A stretch of 64,000 bases of DNA from Pseudomonas sp. NFIX28 (GTDB lineage Bacteria; Pseudomonadota; Gammaproteobacteria; Pseudomonadales; Pseudomonadaceae), in contig NZ_FNPW01000012.1 of assembly GCF_900107395.1 (NCBI RefSeq), positions 149,686-213,685 of the forward strand. The letters run 5' to 3'. Numbering within the stretch: the stretch's first letter is position 1; every line of letters starts with the position of its first letter. The notes beneath the pieces were generated by a model. That model was not told the origin of the DNA, ran no database searches, and worked only from the letters and a program-made list of their open reading frames with translations. Below, one piece after another: positions 26,920-35,346 of this stretch. A program made the position numbers and the translations under genes.

Positions 26920-26958
26920 ATTCGTATTTTTAACAGCTATACTTCGATTTTTACGAAT
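26920..26958. promoter_or_regulatory. Inverted repeat upstream of the NhaR-type regulator
   Basis: ATTCGTA (26920-26926) and TACGAAT (26952-26958) flank an AT-rich centre, 13 bases before the regulator start. Its place between the divergent lipoprotein and regulator genes suggests autoregulation. Confidence 0.4.
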
Positions 26959-26970
26959 AAAAAGCCCGCC

Positions 26971-27876
26971 ATGCTCAATTACCGCCAACTCCACTACTTC
27001 TGGGTCGTCGCCAAGACCGGCAGCATTGTCCGGGCCTGCGAACAACTGAACCTGACTCCGCAAACCATCAGCGGCCAGATCACCTTGCTCGAACAAACTT
27101 ATGGCATCGAGCTGTTTCGCCGGGTTGGCCGGCAACTGGAGCTGACCGAAGCCGGGCGCCAGACCCTGCCCTACGCCGAGCAGATGTTCCAGCTGGGTGG
27201 CGAACTGGAGGCCATGCTCCAGGCCCAGCCCAATGAACAGCAAATCCTGTTTCGGGTCGGCGTGGCCGATGTGGTGCCCAAATCCATCGTCTATCGCCTG
27301 ATCGCCCCGACCATGGAGCTGAACGAACCGATCCGCATCACCTGCCGCGAAGACAAGCTCGAACGCCTGCTGGCGGACCTCGCCATCCAGCGCCTGGACC
27401 TGGTGATTTCCGACAGCCCCATGCCCTCGCACCTGGATATCAAGGGCTACAGCCAGAAACTCGGCGAATGCGGCATCAGTTTTTTCGCCACCGAGGAACT
27501 GGCCGAGCTGTACGGAACGGATTTCCCCCATAGCCTGCATGGCGCCCCGTTGCTGATTCCCGGCCAGGAAACCGTGGTGCGCAGCCGCCTGCTGCGCTGG
27601 CTGGCCGAGCAGCAGATACAACCGAGGATCATCGGTGAGTTCGACGACAGCGCCCTGATGCAGGCATTCGGCCAGTCAGGCAGCGGGATCTTCATCAGCC
27701 CGAGCGTGATCGCCGACGAAGTGAGGCGCCAATATGGCGTGCAACTGATTGGCCAGACCGACGCGGTCAGCGAGTCGTTCTACGCCATCTCGGTCGAGCG
27801 CAAGGTCAAGCACCCTGGCATCGTGGCGATCACCGAAGGCGCCCGCCGCGAACTGTTCACCGCCATGGGCGCCTGA
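26971..27876 (+). CDS. LysR-family regulator of the NhaR type
   Basis: 301 residues. The N-terminus MLNYRQLHYFWVVAKTGSIV and the whole helix-turn-helix (RACEQLNLTPQTISGQITLL) are those of NhaR, the sodium-responsive activator of nhaA in E. coli. No nhaA lies nearby; neighbours are a lipoprotein/terC unit and an MFS gene whose stop faces it 6 bases away. The regulon cannot be told from this window, and the name NhaR only describes the subfamily. Confidence 0.88.
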   Translation: MLNYRQLHYFWVVAKTGSIVRACEQLNLTPQTISGQITLLEQTYGIELFRRVGRQLELTEAGRQTLPYAEQMFQLGGELEAMLQAQPNEQQILFRVGVADVVPKSIVYRLIAPTMELNEPIRITCREDKLERLLADLAIQRLDLVISDSPMPSHLDIKGYSQKLGECGISFFATEELAELYGTDFPHSLHGAPLLIPGQETVVRSRLLRWLAEQQIQPRIIGEFDDSALMQAFGQSGSGIFISPSVIADEVRRQYGVQLIGQTDAVSESFYAISVERKVKHPGIVAITEGARRELFTAMGA

Positions 27877-27882
27877 GACGGA

Positions 27883-29037
27883 TCAGGCGCAGCTGGCCTG
27901 GGGTTTGAGGGTCATCAACAGCAAAGCCAGCAGGATCGACACCAGGATAAAAGCAGCAGCGGCAACCCCCAGGCTGCCCAGCCCCAACGTATCGATCACC
28001 CGGCCGCCGACCATGGCGCCCAGGCCGATTCCCAGGTTGGCTCCGGCGATATTCAACGACGCAGCGAATGCCGGCGCCTGGGGAGCAGCCTTGATCAGGC
28101 GGACATGGCTGACCAGGAACAGCGCCGCCTGGGTCACGCCCCAGACGCCCATGGCCGCGGCCAGGCCCACTGGCGAGTGGATGCTTGGCACCAGCGCCAC
28201 CATGCCGCCGATCATCAAGGCGCAGAATCCCATGGACGCGAGCAGCGGATGGCGGTCCACCGCGCGGCCGCCCAGGGAGTTGCCAATCAGCCCCACCGCA
28301 CCGAAGCCCATCAGGCACCAGCCGACCAGCGTGCCGTTGAAACCGGCCAGGCGCTCGAGGATATCCGCCAGGTAGGTGTAGGCGGTGAACATGCCGCTGA
28401 ACACCAGGATCGACAGCAGCACATGCCCTTGCATCAAGGGGCTGCGCAGAATGCGCAACTGCGAGCGCAGGCTTGCCTGTTCGTTGTGCACGCGGGTCTG
28501 CGGCAGGTAGACATACAGCAACAACGCCTTGGCAAAGGCCACCAGCGCCAGGATGCCGAATGCACTGCGCCAGCCGAAGGCATCGGAAATCAGGGTGCCC
28601 ACCGGGATGCCGAACACCGTGGCGCAGACGATGCCAAAGCCGATCTTGGCGATGGCGCGCCCGGCGTAGTCAGGGCCGACTATATCCACCGCGGTTTCGC
28701 TGGCCAGGGCCCAGAACACCGGCAAGCCGAGCGCCGGGATCAAGCGGGCCACGGCCATCACCCAGATATTCGGCGCCAGCGCCGCCAGGGTGTTGGCCAG
28801 GCCGAACATCACCAGCACCGAAATGAACAGGCGCTTGCGCTGGAAACGCGCGAAATAAGCCGTCAGCAAGGGTCCGAACGCCGCCACGGTGAAAGCGAAC
28901 AGCGTCACCAGCAGGCCGGCCTGCGGCACGCTGACGTCCAGGTCGCGGGCAATCGACGGCAGCAGGCCGACTATGATGAATTCCGTGGTCAGCACGGTAA
29001 AACCGGCGGCTGACAGCAGCAGGATAGGCAACAGCAT
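27883..29037 (-). CDS. MFS transporter (DHA1, AraJ/NepI-like)
   Basis: 384 residues, twelve predicted helices starting LLPILLLSAAGFTVLTTEFI, with TEFIIVGLLPSIARDL typical of purine-nucleoside or sugar-efflux DHA1 members. Substrate unknown. Its end nearly touches the NhaR-type gene (convergent). The gap 29038-29321 up to sstT holds the divergent promoters and no gene that I recognise. Confidence 0.88.
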   Translation of the reverse strand: MLLPILLLSAAGFTVLTTEFIIVGLLPSIARDLDVSVPQAGLLVTLFAFTVAAFGPLLTAYFARFQRKRLFISVLVMFGLANTLAALAPNIWVMAVARLIPALGLPVFWALASETAVDIVGPDYAGRAIAKIGFGIVCATVFGIPVGTLISDAFGWRSAFGILALVAFAKALLLYVYLPQTRVHNEQASLRSQLRILRSPLMQGHVLLSILVFSGMFTAYTYLADILERLAGFNGTLVGWCLMGFGAVGLIGNSLGGRAVDRHPLLASMGFCALMIGGMVALVPSIHSPVGLAAAMGVWGVTQAALFLVSHVRLIKAAPQAPAFAASLNIAGANLGIGLGAMVGGRVIDTLGLGSLGVAAAAFILVSILLALLLMTLKPQASCA

Positions 29038-29321
29038 GGAAAAACTCCGGAAACGACGACATCAGCGATGGCCTGGGGGCCCGCTGACTGGAGATGAGAA
29101 GAGGATGGCGAATCCTAACAGAATGTTTCTGCCGATGTCCGCGAGCCGCCGCAAAAAACCGCAGATCGTTTCGAAGGCGCTGGTGGCAGATCGTCACATC
29201 CTTGGGCCAAGCCTGTGTGATAAAGTCCGCCTCCTGCCGCAACCCCCCGTACCTTTTGCAACTCATCAGCACGGCGTCACCCTCGACGCACGGCATATTA
29301 AAAAAACAGAGATACAGTTCT

Positions 29322-30554
29322 ATGACTGCTGCCCCCCCATCGCTCCTGGAAAAACTCAAACGCACCAGCCTGGTCACGCAGATCGTCATCGGCCTGATCG
29401 CCGGTATCGCCCTCGCGCTGGTCGCCCCCGAACTGGCGAAATCCACTGCTTTCATTGGCAAGGTGTTCGTCTCGGCGCTCAAAGCCGTCGCACCGATCCT
29501 GGTGTTCGTGCTGGTAATGGCTTCCATCGCCAACCACAAACACGGCCAGGAAACCCATATCCGCCCGATCCTCTGGCTCTACCTGCTGGGCACTTTTGCC
29601 GCGGCGGCGGTGGCGGTGGTCGCCAGCAGCCTGTTCCCCTCCACCCTGGTACTGAGCAGCCATGACGTCGCCATCTCCGCCCCCGGCGGCATCAACGAAG
29701 TCCTGCAGAGCCTGCTGCTGAGCGCGGTGGACAACCCGGTCAACGCGCTGATGAATGCCAACTTCATCGGCATCCTGGCCTGGGCCATCGGCATGGGCGT
29801 GGCCATCCGCCATGCAGCGCCCACCACCCGCGCCGTGCTGGACGACCTGTCCAGTGGCGTGACCCTGATCGTGCGGGTGGTGATTCGCTTCGCCCCCCTG
29901 GGCATCTTCGGCCTGGTGGCCTCGACCCTGGCCACCTCCGGTTTCGGCGCCCTGCTCGGCTACGCCCACCTGCTGGCGGTGCTGATCGGTTGCATGCTGT
30001 TCGTCGCGCTGGTGATGAACCCGCTGATCGTGTTCTGGAAGATCCGCCGCAATCCCTTCCCGCTGGTGCTCATGTGCCTGCGCGAAAGCGGCATCACCGC
30101 ATTCTTCACCCGCAGCTCGGCAGCCAATATTCCGGTCAACCTGGAACTGAGCAAGCGCCTGGGCCTGCATGAAGACACCTATTCGGTCTCGATCCCCCTG
30201 GGCGCCACCATCAACATGGCCGGTGCCGCCATCACCATCACCGTGCTGACCCTGGCCGCCGTGCATACCCTGGGCATCGCCGTCGACCTGCCCACCGCCG
30301 TGCTGCTCAGCGTGGTTGCTGCCATCTGTGCCTGCGGCGCCTCCGGCGTGGCCGGCGGTTCGCTGCTGCTGATTCCACTGGCCTGCAGCCTGTTCGGCAT
30401 CCCTAGCGAAATCGCCATGCAGGTGGTCGCGGTCGGCTTCATCATCGGTGTGTTGCAGGACTCGGCGGAAACCGCGCTGAACTCCTCCACCGACGTGCTC
30501 TTCACCGCCGCCGCGTGCATGGCCCAGGAAGAGAAGGTCCGCCAGACCGCCTGA
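29322..30554 (+). CDS. sstT: Serine/threonine:Na+ symporter SstT
   Basis: 410 residues of the dicarboxylate/amino acid:cation symporter fold. Start MTAAPPSLLEKLKRTSLVTQ at 29322. Motifs include the serine-rich hairpin FFTRSSAANIPVNLELSKRL and SIPLGATINMAGAA, characteristic of SstT rather than GltP or DctA. Imports serine and threonine with sodium across the inner membrane. Longer in-frame starts upstream lack plausible membrane-protein sequence. Confidence 0.94.
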   Translation: MTAAPPSLLEKLKRTSLVTQIVIGLIAGIALALVAPELAKSTAFIGKVFVSALKAVAPILVFVLVMASIANHKHGQETHIRPILWLYLLGTFAAAAVAVVASSLFPSTLVLSSHDVAISAPGGINEVLQSLLLSAVDNPVNALMNANFIGILAWAIGMGVAIRHAAPTTRAVLDDLSSGVTLIVRVVIRFAPLGIFGLVASTLATSGFGALLGYAHLLAVLIGCMLFVALVMNPLIVFWKIRRNPFPLVLMCLRESGITAFFTRSSAANIPVNLELSKRLGLHEDTYSVSIPLGATINMAGAAITITVLTLAAVHTLGIAVDLPTAVLLSVVAAICACGASGVAGGSLLLIPLACSLFGIPSEIAMQVVAVGFIIGVLQDSAETALNSSTDVLFTAAACMAQEEKVRQTA

Positions 30555-30580
30555 TCCTGCACGAATAGCGCGCACTAAAA

Positions 30581-30612
30581 AGCCCGGCAAGGCTCGCACC
30601 TTGCCGGGCTTT
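30581..30612. terminator. Terminator after sstT
   Basis: AAGCCCGGCAAGG (30581-30593) pairs with CCTTGCCGGGCTT (30600-30612) and runs into T6. The A tract on the left lets it serve the convergent DUF1993 gene too. Confidence 0.9.
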
Positions 30613-30637
30613 TTTATGGGTTTGCCCCCCAACTACA

Positions 30638-31147
30638 TCAGAAAGCGCCCATGTAATCGCGCTTGCCGATTTCCACACCGTTGTGACGCAGGATCGCGTA
30701 GGTGGTGGTGACGTGGAAGAAGAACTGCGGCAGGCCGTAGGTCAGCAGGTACGACTGGCCACTGAAGCGCTTCTCTTTCGGGGTGCCCGGACGGGTGACG
30801 ATCTCGATGCCTTCCTTGCCATCGATCTGCGCCGGCTGGATGCCGTCGATAAAGGCCAGGACCTTGGCCAGCAGCGCCTGCAGCTCGGCAAAGGTGGTTT
30901 CGGTGTCGTCATACTTCGGCAGCTCGACTTCGGCCAGGCGAGCCGAAACGCCTTTGGCGAAATCGACGGCGATCTGCACCTGGCGGACCAGCGGGAACAT
31001 GTCCGGATACAGGCGTGCCTGCAGGAAGGCATTCGGGTCGATGTTCTTCGCCGTGGCGTGGGCTTCGGCCTTGTTCAGGACATCGCTCAAGGCATTGAGC
31101 ATTTGCTTGAAGACAGGAACGGAGGCGGCGTACAGGGAAATGGTCAT
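30638..31147 (-). CDS. DUF1993 family protein
   Basis: 169 residues, single domain. Features: MFPLVRQVQIAVDFAKGVSA in the first half and YLLTYGLPQFFFHVTTTYAI near the end, which is the conserved helix of DUF1993. The family resembles DinB-like four-helix bundles, and its function is unknown. Monocistronic. Confidence 0.88.
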   Translation of the reverse strand: MTISLYAASVPVFKQMLNALSDVLNKAEAHATAKNIDPNAFLQARLYPDMFPLVRQVQIAVDFAKGVSARLAEVELPKYDDTETTFAELQALLAKVLAFIDGIQPAQIDGKEGIEIVTRPGTPKEKRFSGQSYLLTYGLPQFFFHVTTTYAILRHNGVEIGKRDYMGAF

Positions 31148-31283
31148 GGTGATCTCGACAGGCTGACGGAAAAAAGCGCAAACAAAGTGGCGCGATTATA
31201 GACCGGCTTGGGGGCCGCCGGCGGCTTGTCTTTTATCCAGCAAGGATTAGGCTAGTCGCCTTCGACAGCATAGGGAAAGCGCG

Positions 31284-31934
31284 ATGAGCATCGAGCAAGA
31301 AACCTCCAGCGAGCAACTGCAACTGACCAGCACCGAACTGCGCATTCTCGGATCGCTGATCGAGAAACAGGCGACCAGCCCGGAAACCTATCCGCTGACC
31401 CTCAATGCGCTGGTCATCGCCTGCAACCAGAAAACCAGCCGTGAACCGGTGATGAACCTCACCCAGGGCCAGGTCGGCCAGAGCCTGCGCGCCCTGGAAA
31501 ACCGTGGCTTCGCCCGCTTGGTGATGGGCAGCCGCGCCGACCGCTGGGAGCATCGCCTGGACAAGGCGCTGGAACTGGTGCCGGCGCAAGTGGCGCTGGC
31601 CGGCCTGCTGTTTTTGCGTGGCCCGCAGACCGTCAACGAACTGCTGACCCGCAGCGGCCGCATGCACGATTTCGAAGACAGCGAACAAGTGGTGCATCAG
31701 CTGGAGCGCCTGATCGCCCGTGGCCTGGCGTTGCTGATCCCGCGCCAGGCCGGGCAGCGTGAAGATCGCTACATGCATGCCCTGGGCGACCCGGCGGATA
31801 TCGAAGCGATCCTCGCCGCGCGGCAGAATCCGGTGGAACGCAGCCCGGGCAGCGGCGTGTCCGCCGAACGCATCGAAGAGCTGGAAGCGCGGATCGCCGC
31901 CCTCGAAGAACGCCTGGCGAAACTCGAAGGCTAA
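31284..31934 (+). CDS. yceH: YceH family protein (DUF480)
   Basis: 216 residues. Tandem winged-helix fold with the conserved ELRILGSLIEKQATSPETYP segment and NPVMNLT-like SREPVMNLTQGQVG, ending in a coiled coil (ERIEELEARIAALEERLAKL). Conserved in gammaproteobacteria without assigned function. Preceded by the yceH-typical short promoter region. Confidence 0.9.
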   Translation: MSIEQETSSEQLQLTSTELRILGSLIEKQATSPETYPLTLNALVIACNQKTSREPVMNLTQGQVGQSLRALENRGFARLVMGSRADRWEHRLDKALELVPAQVALAGLLFLRGPQTVNELLTRSGRMHDFEDSEQVVHQLERLIARGLALLIPRQAGQREDRYMHALGDPADIEAILAARQNPVERSPGSGVSAERIEELEARIAALEERLAKLEG

Positions 31935-31957
31935 TCCGCTAACCTGCCCCGCGCCCA

Positions 31958-32776
31958 TCAGGCCCTGGCGAAGTCTACCGCCTGCTGGAACTGCTCGGCG
32001 CTGGGGCGCACGCCGGTGTACAGCACAAACTGCTCCAGGGCCTGGATGGCGATCACTTCCAGGCCGGTGATCACCTGCTTGCCTTCGGCCCGGGCGCGCA
32101 GGATCAGCGGGGTCTCCGCCGGCACCGCCACCACGTCGAACACGGTGCGCGCGGCCTCGATCGCCTCGGCCGGGAATGCCAGTTGATCGGCCTCGGGACC
32201 ACCGCTCATGCCGATCGGGGTGACGTTGATCAGCATCTGCGGGCGCAATTGGCCCAGCTCCGCCTGCCAGGCATAGCCCAGGGAATCGGCGAGGGCCTGC
32301 CCGGCCCCGGCGTTACGGGCAACTATCACGCCATCACGGTAGCCACCATCACGCAAGGCACTGGCCACCGCCTTGGCCATGCCGCCGCTGCCGCGCAGGG
32401 CAAAGCGCGTGTCCTTGGGGATCCGGTGACGTTCGAGCAACTGGGCGACGGCAATGTAATCAGTGTTGTAGGCCTTGAGGTGGCCGTTGGTGTTGACGAT
32501 GGTGTTGATCGACTGGATGGCGCTGGCCGAGGCGTCCAGTTCGTCCACCAGGGCAATGCAGGCTTCCTTGAACGGCATGGACACGCCGCAGCCGCGAATT
32601 CCCAGGGCGCGGACCCCGCCCACGGCGCCGGGCAGGTCCTGGCTGCTGAAAGCCTTGTAATAGAAGTTCAAGCCCAGCTGTTCATACAAATGATTGTGAA
32701 AACGCAGGCCGAAATTCCCCGGACGCCCTGACAGCGACATACACAACTGGGTGTCTTTATTGGGATTCATCTGCAT
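31958..32776 (-). CDS. Shikimate 5-dehydrogenase-like protein
   Basis: 272 residues from the ATG at 32776, where AAGGAG stands 6 bases upstream. AroE fold: substrate motif SLSGRPGNFG, catalytic Lys in GVSMPFKEACIALVD, AYNTDYIAV with the catalytic Asp, and a Rossmann loop LRGSGGMAKAVASAL. The loop GSGGMAKA differs from the GAGGAARA of true AroE and the protein is an AroE-like paralogue, so quinate/shikimate or another hydroxy acid is a possible substrate. Not part of an aro operon here. Confidence 0.82.
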   Translation of the reverse strand: MQMNPNKDTQLCMSLSGRPGNFGLRFHNHLYEQLGLNFYYKAFSSQDLPGAVGGVRALGIRGCGVSMPFKEACIALVDELDASASAIQSINTIVNTNGHLKAYNTDYIAVAQLLERHRIPKDTRFALRGSGGMAKAVASALRDGGYRDGVIVARNAGAGQALADSLGYAWQAELGQLRPQMLINVTPIGMSGGPEADQLAFPAEAIEAARTVFDVVAVPAETPLILRARAEGKQVITGLEVIAIQALEQFVLYTGVRPSAEQFQQAVDFARA

Positions 32777-33029
32777 GTTGATCTCCTTGGAACGCACTTT
32801 CGGATGGACGGGATTAGCCAGTCGCCGGGTTCTGCCCGATCATATTCAAGGTGCCTGAAAGACGGGCCTGCGGCCCACGGACGAGGGTAAAGAAGCCGGT
32901 ACAGACCTTACACAAAATTTACCCGGCGGCCGTGCAGTTTTTCAGAAAAAAGCTGTCTTAGAAGTATCCCCGCGACAGTCCTCGCGTCTATTGCAGAGCG
33001 AGCGCAGGGGTAGGAATCGAGGAATAGCC

Positions 33030-33383
33030 ATGATGCGTAAAATCCCCAAGATTGCCTTGCTCATGGGTGCACTCGCTGTCGCCGGTCAGGCGTCCGCCCA
33101 CGGTGGCGGTGGTTGGGGTGGACCAGCGGTAGTCGGTGCGGTGGTCGGCGCAGCGGTTGTGGGTTCGGTGATCGCCAGCCACAGCCGCCCGGTCTATGTG
33201 CAACAACCGGTCTACGTTCAGCCGCAGCCGGTCTATGCCGTGCCACCACCGGTCTACTACCAGCCACAGCCGGTGTACGTGCAAGGCCCGCCAATTTATT
33301 ACCGCCCGGCTCCGGTGTACTACGGGCCACCTCGTGGCTACTACGGCCCGCCACGCCATTACTATGGTCCTGGCCGCTGGTAA
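33030..33383 (+). CDS. Secreted Pro/Tyr/Val-repeat protein
   Basis: 117 residues from the ATG at 33030 (GAGG upstream). A signal peptide (KIPKIALLMGALAVAGQASA) is followed by a Gly-rich hydrophobic patch (GGPAVVGAVVGAAVVGSVIA) and about ten degenerate repeats of the type PVYVQ, PVYYQP, GYYGPP. It is presumably exported to the periplasm or outer envelope. Repeats of this kind are found in small envelope stress or surface proteins; no function is assigned. The gap 32777-33029 contains only promoter sequence. Confidence 0.8.
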   Translation: MMRKIPKIALLMGALAVAGQASAHGGGGWGGPAVVGAVVGAAVVGSVIASHSRPVYVQQPVYVQPQPVYAVPPPVYYQPQPVYVQGPPIYYRPAPVYYGPPRGYYGPPRHYYGPGRW

Positions 33384-33404
33384 GCCAGGCGCCCGTCATA
33401 ACCA

Positions 33405-33432
33405 CAGGCCCCGCCCTCGCAAGCGGGGCCTG
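33405..33432 (+). terminator. Terminator after the Pro/Tyr-repeat gene
   Basis: CAGGCCCCGC (33405-33414) pairs with GCGGGGCCTG (33423-33432), followed by TTGCGTTTT. Confidence 0.75.
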
Positions 33433-33631
33433 TTGCGTTTTGCCCCGTCTGCGAACGTCTGAATAAATCTTGCAAAGGTCGCTGCTGGAACAGCTTTTGC
33501 GATTCAATCGGGCAATAGTGTTGCCAACGGCGGCCTGTAGGTTGAAGCCTGGGGCTGTCATATTTATGTCATGCCAGGTCCGCAAGATCGGATCTGTCCA
33601 AAACGGCCCCATAACAACAAGGACGATTCCC

Positions 33632-33826
33632 ATGCCGACACAGAATCCTCACCACTCCCCTTCCCTGGGCACTGCGAGCAAGGTGTACAGCGCCCTGACC
33701 GAACTCAAGCACCTGGAAGGCCATCGCAGCGCCAAGTTCCTGGCTCTTCTGGCCGAGCACCTGGTGCGCAAGGGCCTGCTGCATGACCCGGAAGTGGTCT
33801 ACATGCTCGACCAGGTCGTCGACTGA
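33632..33826 (+). CDS. Small hypothetical protein (64 aa)
   Basis: 64 residues, MPTQNPHHSPSLGTASKVYS at the start and a helical second half (AKFLALLAEHLVRKGLLHDP). No membrane segment or signal peptide. It is soluble and slightly basic with a leucine-rich helix that could mediate dimerisation. I recognise no family. The frame extends upstream, but this ATG is preceded by AAGGA. Confidence 0.65.
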   Translation: MPTQNPHHSPSLGTASKVYSALTELKHLEGHRSAKFLALLAEHLVRKGLLHDPEVVYMLDQVVD

Positions 33827-33934
33827 CCGCGCAGCGGCGTTTTTCGCCGGTATCGATGTCCACTATCGAGCACGGTGATTTTTCGTAGAACCTGTCGCTC
33901 CGTAAGGTAGCTCCACAGATTGATGGAGGTACTT

Positions 33935-34117
33935 ATGCCCAAGGTTCAGATCATGTCCGTTATCGGTAGCGCCGTTCCCACCTCGCTCAGGGAGCTGGGA
34001 TTGCTGGCGTGTTGGTACCTGGTGCGCGATGGCGAGCCGGTCAGCGGCCCGCTGACCTCGCTGACCGCCGCCCAGGCCCTGTCGCAAGAGATCGAGCAGC
34101 GCGTCCTGCATGCCTAA
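33935..34117 (+). CDS. Small hypothetical protein (60 aa)
   Basis: 60 residues from the ATG at 33935, with TGGAGG 6 bases before it. Sequence LGLLACWYLVRDGEPVSGPL followed by a helix (TAAQALSQEIEQRVL). Not membrane-bound. Unknown family. Its TAA overlaps the stop of the convergent AI-2E-type permease gene by 4 bases. Confidence 0.7.
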   Translation: MPKVQIMSVIGSAVPTSLRELGLLACWYLVRDGEPVSGPLTSLTAAQALSQEIEQRVLHA

Positions 34118-35181
34118 GGCAGCGGCAACTGTGGCCGCGGCCGGGTCTCGACGAACAGGGCCCAGCTTGAAATGAACAGCGCGGCGATCAATGGCCCGAT
34201 GACAAAGCCGTTCAGGCCGAAGATCGCCAAGCCGCCCAGGGTCGAGATCAGGATCAGGTAATCCGGCATCTTGGTGTCCTTGCCCACCAGGATCGGACGC
34301 AGCACGTTATCCACCAGGCCAATCACGAATATCCCGTACAACCCCAGCACCACGCCTTGCCAGATCGCCCCGCTGAACAGGAAATACGTCGCCACCGGGC
34401 CCCAGACGATCCCCGCGCCCACCGCTGGCAACAATGACAGCAAGGTCATCAGCACCGCCCAGAGCAGCGGGCTGGGAATGTCCAGGAACCAGAAGATTAG
34501 CCCGCCCAATACCCCCTGGCTGGCGGCCACCAGCACGTTGCCTTTCACCGTGGCCCGCACCACCCGACTGAACTTGAGCTGCAGCCGGCGCTTCTGGTGC
34601 TCGGCCAACGGCAAGGCGATGCGCACCTTGCGCACCAGTTCCGGGCCATCGCGCAAAAAAAAGAACAACAAATACAGCATGACGAAAAAGCTCACCACGA
34701 ACTTGAACGTGCCCTGGCCGACGCTGAAAGCCTGGGTGGCGATGAACTGGCTGCCCTGCAGCGCGCCCCTGACGATCTTCTCGCGCAGGCTGTCCAGCTC
34801 GCCCATGCCGAGGCGGTCCAGCAGCTGCTGGAAATACGGCGGCAGGCTGTGCTTGAAACGGTCCAGTTGGCCGGCGATGTCCCACTTGCCGCTTTCAATG
34901 TTCTGGTAGAGGTTGGCCCCCTCCTGCACCAGCAGGAAACTGATGATGATCACCGGCAAAATGGCGATCACCAGGCAAATGCTCAGGGTGCACAGGGCCG
35001 TCAGGTTGCGCGGCCAGTTGAATTTGAGTTGCAGGCGCCGCTGCAGCGGGTCGAACAGAATGCCGAGAATCACGGCCCAGAACGCCGCCCCGTAAAAGGG
35101 CAGCAGAATCCAGATGAAAGCGACGGTCACCAGGGTCAGCAGAAGCAACAGGCTTTTGTGTTGCAGGGGGGTCTGGCTCAT
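34114..35181 (-). CDS. AI-2E family transporter-like membrane protein (PerM/TqsA type)
   Basis: 355 residues from the ATG at 35181 (MSQTPLQHKSLLLLLTLVTV). About eight transmembrane helices with a large cytosolic or periplasmic insert in the first third (residues 95-150) and the family segments LLPAVGAGIVWGPVA and DNVLRPILVGKDTKMPDYLI. Members export autoinducer-2 (TqsA) or act as Na+/H+ antiporters, so the substrate is open. Confidence 0.88.
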   Translation of the reverse strand: MSQTPLQHKSLLLLLTLVTVAFIWILLPFYGAAFWAVILGILFDPLQRRLQLKFNWPRNLTALCTLSICLVIAILPVIIISFLLVQEGANLYQNIESGKWDIAGQLDRFKHSLPPYFQQLLDRLGMGELDSLREKIVRGALQGSQFIATQAFSVGQGTFKFVVSFFVMLYLLFFFLRDGPELVRKVRIALPLAEHQKRRLQLKFSRVVRATVKGNVLVAASQGVLGGLIFWFLDIPSPLLWAVLMTLLSLLPAVGAGIVWGPVATYFLFSGAIWQGVVLGLYGIFVIGLVDNVLRPILVGKDTKMPDYLILISTLGGLAIFGLNGFVIGPLIAALFISSWALFVETRPRPQLPLP

Positions 35182-35346
35182 GTCTGCTCCATGTCGATAA
35201 GTCCCGGGACGCCGCAAAAGCGCCTAAAACCTTAGTCCGCCAGCGTTCGGCCAAGTGCCTTTTTTATTCATCGAGCATAGATCCAGATCAATGAACTCTG
35301 CCGGCCATGGCCTTACCCTCGCGACCTTTTGCCACCGACAGCCGCC

